From assembly GCA_949916155.1 (NCBI GenBank), contig CATLEM010000008.1:1-38696 (forward strand): a DNA stretch of 38,696 bases. Reading direction: 5' to 3'. A program made the position numbers and the translations under genes. Every line of letters starts with the position of its first letter. Position 1 is the stretch's first letter. The DNA is from an uncultured Dorea sp. GTDB lineage: Bacteria; Bacillota; Clostridia; Lachnospirales; Lachnospiraceae. Below the pieces are notes generated by a model, which was given only the letters and a program-made list of their open reading frames with translations, did not search any database and was not told the DNA's origin. Below, piece by piece: positions 1-6,951 of the stretch.

Positions 1-301
1 TCCATTTAACAATGTCATATACCCAGAAAAATACTGGAAATATCGCCATGATCAGAAAAGAACACCCGAAAGCCAGTACGATCCTCTGGCTTACCTTGTT
101 CAATCTGCTCCTTTGCTGCACCTTGATGCCAACAAAATATATAATGATAAGCCCAATGGGTATCATGATCAAAATTACCGGGAGAATGACAAACAGCAAA
201 ACGGGGCATATAAGAAACAGCATACACCCTCCCACAAGAGTCCCCCAGTAAATCCAGAATGGCTTTAAAGCACCTCTAAGTGAACTAATAAATACTGACA
301 A
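1..301 (-). CDS. Membrane protein, 5' part only (runs off left edge)
   Basis: About 100 codons are visible, reading leftward from a TTG at 299-301 and still open at position 1. An AGGAGG lies about 12 bases upstream of the TTG, slightly far, so the start is uncertain. The protein has a hydrophobic stretch near residues 22-52 (VLLFVILPVILIMIPIG), a basic loop (KVQQRSRLNK), then a second hydrophobic stretch near 75-95 ending FFWVYDIVKW. This indicates at least two transmembrane helices with the basic loop in the cytoplasm. I do not recognise a family. It follows the HD-domain gene on the same strand with an 88-base gap and may share its transcript. Confidence 0.5.
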   Translation of the reverse strand, partial: MSVFISSLRGALKPFWIYWGTLVGGCMLFLICPVLLFVILPVILIMIPIGLIIIYFVGIKVQQRSRLNKVSQRIVLAFGCSFLIMAIFPVFFWVYDIVKW

Positions 302-389
302 TAACCCCTTTATCCTCCTTAGCCATAGATATATAAAATTCCTTCAGATTGTAAACCGTCTCTGACAGCTCTTCTTTCAGCTCATTCCT

Positions 390-887
390 TTACTGTCTTC
401 CGTTTAAATACATTGATCCTAAAAGCTGTTTTCCTGTTTCTGTCTTAAAAGTTTTTTCCAGCATATTCCGTATATTTGCCTCAGAATAGTTCCCTTCATA
501 CGCATTGACCAGATAATCTGCCTCTATCAGTATCTGATAATCTATGCCGTCAATATCCGTCAATGTATGATGGTTTCCGACCAGATATACTACCCTCTCA
601 AGAACCTCTGGCTCGATGTCTGTCCCCTCAAAAAAACGACGGACAAGAGGAATTCCTTCTTCTTCCTGCTTCTTTCCATCTGTATTCCCATATTTCTTAC
701 GGCACAATGGGATTGCGATGTCATGAAGAACAGACGCAAATTCAAGAGTCCTTAAATCCTGTAACGTTAATCCCTCGCGTTCCCCTATCAGCCTTGAAAA
801 GGAATGGACTTTAAGAAAATGATTAATATCCTGAATATTTCCATCCCAACCGAGAACCATCTTTTCCACAGCTTCTGCAATTGTCAT
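390..887 (-). CDS. HD-domain phosphohydrolase family protein
   Basis: A 165-residue cytoplasmic protein with the HD metal-binding arrangement: H28 in a KVHSFSR context, the H55-D56 pair in ASVLHDIA, a later HH at about 105-106 (VGNHHT) and a downstream Asp in LIEADYLV. This order matches the HD superfamily (PF01966) of metal-dependent phosphohydrolases. Small single-domain HD proteins of this kind are common in clostridia and their substrates are mostly unknown, so I assign no reaction. The ATG has an AAGGAG ribosome binding site and a plausible promoter at 925-953. Family assignment is firm; function is not. Confidence 0.85.
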   Translation of the reverse strand: MTIAEAVEKMVLGWDGNIQDINHFLKVHSFSRLIGEREGLTLQDLRTLEFASVLHDIAIPLCRKKYGNTDGKKQEEEGIPLVRRFFEGTDIEPEVLERVVYLVGNHHTLTDIDGIDYQILIEADYLVNAYEGNYSEANIRNMLEKTFKTETGKQLLGSMYLNGRQ

Positions 888-924
888 ATCCGGCTCCTTT
901 CATAGATGCGAATTTGTTTCTTCC

Positions 925-953
925 ATTATGACATGATACCCTAGGAAACGCAA
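925..953 (-). promoter_or_regulatory. Promoter for the HD-domain gene
   Basis: Read on the minus strand, TTGCGT (948-953) and CATAAT (925-930) are separated by 17 bases, and the start codon lies about 40 bases downstream. Each box has one or two mismatches to the sigma-70/sigma-A consensus. Confidence 0.4.
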
Positions 954-1081
954 TATTTCATTCCATGTTCGTTTTTAAGCCTTTTTAAGATTACCTATTC
1001 TCAGCGGTGGAATAAAATGTCCTGCTAATGACAGCATCCGTTGCATTGTATGGATTTTCCGTTTTTCTTATCCCGAATCAT

Positions 1082-1109
1082 TTGACTTTTTCCGAAAATA
1101 TTTTAAAAT
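1082..1109 (+). promoter_or_regulatory. Promoter for the first lacI-family gene
   Basis: TTGACT (1082-1087) and TAAAAT (1104-1109) are separated by 16 bases, 35 bases upstream of the start codon. An AGGAGG at 1132-1137 follows at ideal spacing to ATG 1144. I saw no copy of the 16-bp operator found at 2306 and 2373 here, so autoregulation through that site is not supported. Confidence 0.55.
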
Positions 1110-1143
1110 AGAGATAGGAAATCTGACAGAAAGGAGGCAGAGT

Positions 1144-2127
1144 ATGGCTAGTATCAAAGATGTTGCAAAAGAAGCTGGCGTAGGTGTCGGCACGGTGTCA
1201 AGATTTTTAAACGAAAGCGGTTATGTATCAGAGGAAGCCAGAGTGAAGATTGAAGAAGCAATGAAGAAGCTGGATTATATTCCTAACGAGCTTGCAAGGA
1301 ATCTGTACCATAAAAAAACGGGGATCGTGGCAGTTCTCGTGCCGAATGTATCCAATCCATTTTTTTCAGAGTTTGTAGATCATGCTGAGGCAGAGCTATA
1401 CCGCTGCGGTTTTAAGATGATGCTTTGCAACACAGAGAAGGAAAGCAATGCGGAACTGGAATACCTTGATATGTTGAGAAGGCATATTGTGGACGGTGTG
1501 ATAACCGGCGTACATTCTTTAGACGTGGAGGAGTATAAGAAAATACATAAGCCGATCGTTGCCCTTGACCGTTATCTGGGGGAGGAGATTCCCGTAGTCG
1601 CGGTGAACCACAGAAAAGGAGGACGTTTGGCGGCAGAAGCACTGATCACCAATGGCTGTAAAAAGGTATTGCATTTCAGAGGAGCTACGCAGGTGGAATC
1701 TCCTTACCATGAGAGACACTATGAATTTGAGCGTGTGATGAAGCAGCACGGTATACAGACGATCTGTTATGAGCTTGAGTGGAACCGTCTTGATTCCGGA
1801 TATTACCGGGAGGTTGTGGAGGATGTGTTTTTAAAAGGGCTTGAATTTGACGGGGTCTTTGCTGTTGACCGTCTGGCTATCGAGTGTATGAATGAGACGA
1901 TACGCCGGCACAGGAAGGTACCGGGAGATGTTAAATTCGTATCCTATGACGGGACCTATATCACGGAGATGGTCGAGCCGAAGATGACGGCAGTAGTGCA
2001 GCCGATCGAGGGCCTGGCGAGGGAATCTGTTCAGCTGATCTATGGGTTGATCGGCGGGAGAGTATATAGAGATAAGAATATAACTCTGGAAGTAGAGCTG
2101 AGAAAAGGGAACACTACGATCATATAA
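1144..2127 (+). CDS. LacI-family repressor of the fructan/oligosaccharide operon
   Basis: A 327-residue regulator with the usual LacI layout. Residues 1-50 form the helix-turn-helix and hinge (ASIKDVAKEAGVGVGTVSRFLNES, then YIPNELARNL). Residues from about 60 form a periplasmic-binding-protein-like sensor that starts TGIVAVLVPNVSNPFFSE. The start is fixed by AGGAGG six bases upstream. The gene directly precedes a sugar ABC operon on the same strand, separated by a strong promoter and two identical palindromes, so local repression with release by an imported sugar or breakdown product is the natural inference. The ligand is not readable from sequence; fructose or a fructo-disaccharide would fit the downstream enzymes. 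Confidence 0.9.
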   Translation: MASIKDVAKEAGVGVGTVSRFLNESGYVSEEARVKIEEAMKKLDYIPNELARNLYHKKTGIVAVLVPNVSNPFFSEFVDHAEAELYRCGFKMMLCNTEKESNAELEYLDMLRRHIVDGVITGVHSLDVEEYKKIHKPIVALDRYLGEEIPVVAVNHRKGGRLAAEALITNGCKKVLHFRGATQVESPYHERHYEFERVMKQHGIQTICYELEWNRLDSGYYREVVEDVFLKGLEFDGVFAVDRLAIECMNETIRRHRKVPGDVKFVSYDGTYITEMVEPKMTAVVQPIEGLARESVQLIYGLIGGRVYRDKNITLEVELRKGNTTII

Positions 2128-2224
2128 TGGGTATACAGGACACGCTGGATGGTAAAAATCAACAAAAATCAATCTTAAAATTCTGTAATTATATACAAAA
2201 TTAAAGAGAAGACAGAAAAATTAG

Positions 2225-2252
2225 TTGACAAGCGGCACAGGCGTATTATAAT
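2225..2252 (+). promoter_or_regulatory. Consensus sigma-A promoter of the sugar operon
   Basis: TTGACA (2225-2230) and TATAAT (2247-2252), both perfect consensus, are separated by 16 bases. The transcript would start near 2259, leaving a leader of about 160 bases before the binding-protein gene. Both palindromic operators lie inside that leader. Such a strong core promoter is what one expects for a gene kept off by a repressor. Confidence 0.75.
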
Positions 2253-2305
2253 GGGATTAAGGAAATCAAAGAGGCGCATCTTTCAGATTTTTATTTTTGC
2301 TCTTA

Positions 2306-2321
2306 GTGGAACGGGTTCCAC
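2306..2321 (+). promoter_or_regulatory. Operator palindrome 1 (LacI-type)
   Basis: GTGGAACGGGTTCCAC: seven-base arms around a GG centre. It is identical to the palindrome at 2373-2388 and sits about 47 bases downstream of the predicted transcription start. The size and symmetry suit a LacI-family dimer, most simply the one encoded at 1144-2127. Confidence 0.65.
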
Positions 2322-2372
2322 AACAAAGAACCACGGAGAGCAAATCCCAATCAAATTATTTTTTTAACGAAT

Positions 2373-2388
2373 GTGGAACGGGTTCCAC
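2373..2388 (+). promoter_or_regulatory. Operator palindrome 2 (LacI-type)
   Basis: An exact second copy of GTGGAACGGGTTCCAC, 67 bases centre to centre from the first and ending 31 bases before the start codon. The surrounding bases (TGTGG on the left, CCACAA on the right) extend the symmetry slightly. Two identical sites suggest looping or cooperative roadblock repression. Confidence 0.65.
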
Positions 2389-2419
2389 AATGCATACTGA
2401 TAAGAGAAGGAGGACAATT

Positions 2420-3745
2420 ATGAAAAACAGGAATTTAAAGAGATTACTGGCGGCAGTAACGGTCAGCGCTATGTCACTGGGGCTGATGACAGGATGTTCA
2501 GGCGGCGGAGGAGAGGAAGCCAAGACAGATGAAAGCGGTGCAACAGTTATCAAGTTTGGTATCCATGTAGCGAATCCGGCGGAGCAGGAAGCAGTTACGA
2601 ATAATATTGTAGAGGCTTTTAATAAGGCAAATGAGGGGAAATATAAAGTAGAGTTTGAGGCGGCAGATACAGAGACACATTCAAAGAACATGAAGTTAAA
2701 AGCGGAAGACGGCACATTGCCGCAGATCTTCTGGATCGAGGGCTCCGAGGCGCCGGAATACAGCGAGGCAGGAGTGCTGCTTGACTTAACGGAGTTCCTT
2801 GACGAAAACGCAGAGATCAAGACTGCGCTGGGCGGTATGGAAGAGGCTTTTAAGGATGACAACGGACAGTATGGACTTCCGTATCAGTGTAATGTACAGG
2901 GTATCTTCTACAATAAAGAGCTTTTTGATCAGGCGAAGGCAGACTATCCGACGGATGAGACGACTTATGAAGATTTTATCGAGATCATCAAGAAGTTAAA
3001 GGACAGCAAAGTTACCCCTCTTTCTATCGGAAGCAAGAACAGTGCATACGCAATGTGGGAGTTCAATGAGTTCCTTGCAAGATACGGGTGGGAGGACAAT
3101 ATCGGAAATATCCTTGACGGAAAAGATAAATTTAATAATAAAGAGCTTACTGCCTGCTTCGAGAAGTTCCAGGGACTTAAGGATGCAGGAGCATTTCCGG
3201 AGAATATGGCCACGATAGAGTATTTTGATGCAAAGCAGCTGTTTAATGAAGGAAAAGCAGCGATGTTCGGAACCGGGCAGTGGGACTGCGCAGAGTTTGA
3301 TGAGAATATCGGTGATAAGATCGGATTCTGGTGGGGACCGAAATTCAGCGATACGCAGAGCAGCCAGGAGATCGCGATGAAGGTTCCGTCAGCGCCGATC
3401 GGTGTCAGTGCGGCAGTTGCAGATGATGAGAAATTAAAGGAAGGCGTATACGAATTTCTGAAATTCTACTATGGAGAAGAAGCGGCAAAACTTTCCTATG
3501 AAGGTTCTATCTTCCCGGCTACAAATTATGAGGGAGCATCAGCTTCTGACAGCCAGTATTCGATGAATGTGATGATAGATGCGCTTGCAAATGGATGGGG
3601 AAGTCCGCAGGCGGCTCCGGACCTTACCGTTTCCTCTGCAGTTCAGGAGGCGTTGTATGACGGTATATTCGGTGTCCTCCAGGGCACATATCAGCCGGCA
3701 GAGGCGCTTGACAAGTTAGACGCAGCGCTGGCAAACAGCAAGTAA
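2420..3745 (+). CDS. Sugar ABC transporter substrate-binding lipoprotein
   Basis: A 441-residue extracellular solute-binding protein, family 1 (MalE-like). The N-terminus is a lipoprotein signal: a basic start (MKNRNLKRLLAA), a hydrophobic core and the lipobox LMTGC, followed by a Gly/Glu-rich linker, so it is anchored outside the cell by the lipidated cysteine. I chose ATG 2420 because an AGGAGG lies six bases upstream and the signal peptide starts there; the frame is open further upstream to 2297, but that extension would bury the signal peptide and overlap the operators. It captures the oligosaccharide for the two permeases that follow. No ATPase is encoded in the operon, so a shared MsmK/UgpC-type ATPase elsewhere is expected. 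Confidence 0.92.
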   Translation: MKNRNLKRLLAAVTVSAMSLGLMTGCSGGGGEEAKTDESGATVIKFGIHVANPAEQEAVTNNIVEAFNKANEGKYKVEFEAADTETHSKNMKLKAEDGTLPQIFWIEGSEAPEYSEAGVLLDLTEFLDENAEIKTALGGMEEAFKDDNGQYGLPYQCNVQGIFYNKELFDQAKADYPTDETTYEDFIEIIKKLKDSKVTPLSIGSKNSAYAMWEFNEFLARYGWEDNIGNILDGKDKFNNKELTACFEKFQGLKDAGAFPENMATIEYFDAKQLFNEGKAAMFGTGQWDCAEFDENIGDKIGFWWGPKFSDTQSSQEIAMKVPSAPIGVSAAVADDEKLKEGVYEFLKFYYGEEAAKLSYEGSIFPATNYEGASASDSQYSMNVMIDALANGWGSPQAAPDLTVSSAVQEALYDGIFGVLQGTYQPAEALDKLDAALANSK

Positions 3746-3762
3746 TTTTTTAAAGGCGGTTT

Positions 3763-3790
3763 CCGGTGCCGGGAGAAAGTCCGGTACCGG
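3763..3790 (+). other. Intercistronic stem-loop after the binding-protein gene
   Basis: CCGGTGCCGG (3763-3772) pairs with CCGGTACCGG (3781-3790) through ten base pairs with one G-U, around an 8-base loop. No T-tract follows. Stable hairpins between a binding-protein gene and its permease genes commonly protect the upstream mRNA, giving more binding protein than permease; that role is inferred. Confidence 0.6.
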
Positions 3791-3849
3791 GAAGCATAAT
3801 ATTTAAGAAGAAACTAAGGAAAAGGCATAAGAAAGACGGGTTAATATTC

Positions 3850-4722
3850 ATGCATTGGTTAAGTAAGAAAAAATATAAGATCGGCCTCATGGTTCCGACG
3901 CTGCTCGTTTACAGTATCTTTATCATACTTCCGGTCATCATAGCGGTAAGATACAGTTTTACGAAGTATTCGGGAATCGGGCAGGCGAAGTTTACCGGGC
4001 TGAAGAATTATGCAAGACTGTTTCAGGATAAGATCTTCTGGATTTCCTTTAAAAATACGATGGTCATGTTCGTGCTGGCATTCGTACTGCTGCTGACATT
4101 ATCTTTCGCGATCGCTCTGCTTTTGAATAACAGGTTAAAGGCTGTGGATTTTTCAAAAGCTCTTATATTCTCGCCGGCGATCATAGCGCCTATCATTGTA
4201 GGTATTATATGGGTATATATCCTTGATCCAAATATCGGTATTATCAATAATGTCCTTGATGCAATCGGGGCAGGGGGGCTTAAAGCCAAATGGATCGGCG
4301 GAGATAAGCTGTCGCCCTATAGCATTGCGATCATTTATTTCTGGCAGCAGCTTGGATATCTTGTGACGATATTTATCGCCGGACTCAAGATGATTCCCGG
4401 AGATGTCTTAGAGGCGGTAAAGATTGACGGCGCAAGTACGGTGCAGGAGATCAGATATGTGATTATCCCGATGATGCGCACGACGATCTCTACGGTAGCT
4501 GTACTGATCATCACGGGTGTATTTAAGATATTTGAGATCGTGCAGCAGACTACAGGAGGTGGTCCGAACCATCTGTCCGAAACGCTGGTAACATACAGCT
4601 ATTCCATGACGTTTTCAAGCAGTGATTACGGGTATGGAATGTCACTTGCAACAGTTACATTTTTACTGTCTCTGCTGATCACGGCGGTTTACAGTACAGT
4701 TACAAAGGAAAGAGAGGGGTAA
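3850..4722 (+). CDS. Sugar ABC transporter permease (MalF/UgpA type)
   Basis: About 290 residues with a basic N-terminus (MHWLSKKKYKIG) and about six transmembrane helices. The cytoplasmic EAA loop that docks the ATPase is clear (EAVKIDGASTVQEI then IPMM). I placed the start at ATG 3850 because the helix pattern begins there as in relatives. The frame is open upstream to a GTG at 3766, which has an AAAGG-like site but lies inside the stem-loop and would add 28 unusual residues. The ribosome binding site at 3850 is weak (GACGGG), which with the hairpin suggests lower translation than for the binding protein. It is followed one base later by its partner permease. Confidence 0.88.
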   Translation: MHWLSKKKYKIGLMVPTLLVYSIFIILPVIIAVRYSFTKYSGIGQAKFTGLKNYARLFQDKIFWISFKNTMVMFVLAFVLLLTLSFAIALLLNNRLKAVDFSKALIFSPAIIAPIIVGIIWVYILDPNIGIINNVLDAIGAGGLKAKWIGGDKLSPYSIAIIYFWQQLGYLVTIFIAGLKMIPGDVLEAVKIDGASTVQEIRYVIIPMMRTTISTVAVLIITGVFKIFEIVQQTTGGGPNHLSETLVTYSYSMTFSSSDYGYGMSLATVTFLLSLLITAVYSTVTKEREG

Positions 4723-4723
4723 T

Positions 4724-5554
4724 ATGGTAAACAAGAGAAAAAAAGCGGTTCAGTACATCCTGATGGCGCTGATCACGATACTGGTAGTATTCCCGTTTGT
4801 GTGGATGCTGGTTCTTTCCTTTAAGTCTAATTCGGAGATCTTATCCTCGCCGCTGTCGCTTCCGAAGACATTTAATTTCGACAATTACAGGCATGCGATG
4901 GAGACATTGAATTTTCCGAGGCTGTATGGGAATACGATCTTTGTCTGTGTGATCTCGCTTGCGGCAGAGTTAGTTATCACATTTTTCAGTTCTTTCGTCC
5001 TTGCAAGGATGGAATTTAAAAACGAGAAGTTCAGAAAGCTTTTATACGGATTTTTGATCATGGGACTGTCTATATCCCCGTTTATCCTGCTGTTTCCGGT
5101 ATATAAGATCAACGTGTTCTTCGGACTGAGGGGGAAACTGGCGCTGATCTTTCCGTATATCGCGACTTCGATCTCTTTCAATACGCTGCTTCTTGTGGGA
5201 TATCTGAAATCTCTGCCTACGGAGATCGATGAGGCGGCGGTGATCGACGGGTGTAATATATGGGATTTGATGATCAGGGTTATCCTTCCGATGACAAAAC
5301 CGGTGATCGCTACAGTAGTGATCTTCAATGTACTGTATATATGGAATGAATTTCCGTTCGCATCGGTTATGCTGAGGGAAGCGTCTGATTATACGCTGTC
5401 CATGGGAGCATCATTCTTTAAGGGAACTTATACGGTTGATTACGGCGGAATCGTGGCGTCGAGTGTTATGATCATCATTCCGGAGCTGATCTTCTACGGA
5501 ATCTTCCAGAAGAACATCGTGGAAGGCATGACCGCAGGAGCAGTCAAGGGTTAA
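4724..5554 (+). CDS. Sugar ABC transporter permease (MalG/UgpE type)
   Basis: A 276-residue inner-membrane permease with the typical opening (KKAVQYILMALITILVVFPFVWM), about six transmembrane helices and the EAA motif DEAAVIDGCNIWDLMIRVILP. It starts one base after the stop of the upstream permease, with GAGAGGGG as its binding site, so the two are translationally coupled. Together they form the heterodimeric channel of a CUT1-type oligosaccharide importer. CUT1 systems usually carry di- and oligosaccharides rather than free monosaccharides, which fits the two intracellular glycosidases downstream. Confidence 0.92.
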   Translation: MVNKRKKAVQYILMALITILVVFPFVWMLVLSFKSNSEILSSPLSLPKTFNFDNYRHAMETLNFPRLYGNTIFVCVISLAAELVITFFSSFVLARMEFKNEKFRKLLYGFLIMGLSISPFILLFPVYKINVFFGLRGKLALIFPYIATSISFNTLLLVGYLKSLPTEIDEAAVIDGCNIWDLMIRVILPMTKPVIATVVIFNVLYIWNEFPFASVMLREASDYTLSMGASFFKGTYTVDYGGIVASSVMIIIPELIFYGIFQKNIVEGMTAGAVKG

Positions 5555-5587
5555 ATATTCAGACTAACAGGTAAAGGAGAGAATATT

Positions 5588-6931
5588 ATGAGTAAAGTAT
5601 CAGGATTATTTCAGGATCTGACAACAGTTAAGAAAGCAAGGAACGGAAGGCTTGCAAGTTGGGACCAGCGCGGAAAGAACCAGGATTACTGGGAGATTCC
5701 GGCAAAGGAGAGCATTGTTCTTGGAGAAGTGGAGGGGCCGGGATGTATTACCCATATCTGGATGACATCCTCCTGCCGTAAAGTAAAGGCACCGAGTATT
5801 CTGGATCCGGTGCTGAATGCATCGGCGGCGCCGGTTATGGAGATCCATCCTGCTCTTGGTGTTATATGGGATGATTATGATCCGTTTTATTACAGGAAAG
5901 CATTGATCCGGATTACGTGGGATGATCAGGATACGCCGAGTGTACTGGCTCCTCTGGGGGATTTTTTCTGTATCGGCAACTGCTATCCGGGGAATTTCAG
6001 TTCTCTTCCCTTTAACGTGTCATTAAAGCCGGAAGAGGCAGGCAGATACGGTGCTCCGTGTTCAGTATCCTGTTATTTCCCGATGCCGTTCAACAAGAAG
6101 GCAAAGATTGAGATCGTGAACGAGAATGAGCTGCCGTTTATCCTGTATTTCAATATTGATTATGAGATGTATAAAGAGCCGCTGGATGAGGATACGGCTT
6201 ACTTCCATTGCTGCTGGAGGCGTGAGAATCCGTGCGACGGCTGGGGACCGGATGTCCAGACCAATTCCCCGGAGGTAAATAATGTCACGAACTTTAAGGG
6301 AGAAGGGAACTATACTGTTCTTGATGTGGAAGGAACCGGTCATTATGTTGGCTGCAATCTGACGGTTAAGCACTACCAGGGAAGCTGGTGGGGTGAAGGC
6401 AATGATATGTTCTTTATCGACGGAGAGGAATATCCGAGTCTTAACGGCACCGGAACGGAGGATTATTTTAACCATGCCTGGGGTATGCAAAGAAATGCTT
6501 ATCCGTTCTTTGGGACTATCGTACACGAGGGGGATACGGACGGATTCCAGGTGTCCTACCGTTTCCACATCACAGATCCGGTGCGGTTTGAAAAGAGCCT
6601 TCGGGTAACGATAGAGCATGGGCATGCGAATCATCTGTCCGATGACTGGAGTTCTACAGCTTACTGGTATCAGACGCTGCCGACGAAAACACCGGTGACG
6701 ATACTTCCGGTGGAGGAGAGGCTTCCTAATGTGCCGAAGCTTCCGGAAAGGAATCTGAGGATGCCGAAGCTTACAGAAGAGATGAAGGCAGCAAGGCAGT
6801 CATGGGAAAAACGATGGGAAGAGTACGCTCCGGCGAGAGAAGAACAATTCCACATCAAGGAAGAGAAAGCGCGGCGTGAGTCTAAGCTTAATACGGAATT
6901 TGCAAAAAAACTCCGTGATGAATATAAATAA
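5588..6931 (+). CDS. DUF2961 / GH172 glycoside hydrolase (candidate difructose anhydride or alpha-fructofuranosidase)
   Basis: A 447-residue protein without signal peptide, belonging to DUF2961, the family renamed GH172. Family landmarks visible are RLASWDQRGKNQDYW near residue 21, GPGCITHIWMT near 50, GSWWGEGNDMFFIDGE near 266 and NGTGTEDYFNHAWG near 286. By codon count the glutamates in WWGEGND and GTEDYF are residues 270 and 291, 21 apart. I recall the founding enzyme, a difructose dianhydride I synthase/hydrolase from Bifidobacterium dentium, using Glu270 and Glu291. GH172 also includes D-arabinofuranosidases, but the adjacent GH32 favours a fructose substrate. Start supported by AAGGAG eight bases upstream. 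The C-terminal 70 residues are charged and probably helical. Confidence 0.85.
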   Translation: MSKVSGLFQDLTTVKKARNGRLASWDQRGKNQDYWEIPAKESIVLGEVEGPGCITHIWMTSSCRKVKAPSILDPVLNASAAPVMEIHPALGVIWDDYDPFYYRKALIRITWDDQDTPSVLAPLGDFFCIGNCYPGNFSSLPFNVSLKPEEAGRYGAPCSVSCYFPMPFNKKAKIEIVNENELPFILYFNIDYEMYKEPLDEDTAYFHCCWRRENPCDGWGPDVQTNSPEVNNVTNFKGEGNYTVLDVEGTGHYVGCNLTVKHYQGSWWGEGNDMFFIDGEEYPSLNGTGTEDYFNHAWGMQRNAYPFFGTIVHEGDTDGFQVSYRFHITDPVRFEKSLRVTIEHGHANHLSDDWSSTAYWYQTLPTKTPVTILPVEERLPNVPKLPERNLRMPKLTEEMKAARQSWEKRWEEYAPAREEQFHIKEEKARRESKLNTEFAKKLRDEYK

Positions 6932-6951
6932 AGGTAATTTGGAGGAGTTTT

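Noticed and set aside
2306-2388. Repeated GTGGAAC...GGTTCCAC considered as T-box or riboswitch
   Set aside because: The copies are short symmetric DNA palindromes with no specifier stem or antiterminator around them; LacI-type operators explain them better.
2297-2419. Upstream extension of the sugar-binding protein
   Set aside because: It would put 41 residues before a perfect lipoprotein signal peptide and cover both operators; AGGAGG is placed for ATG 2420.
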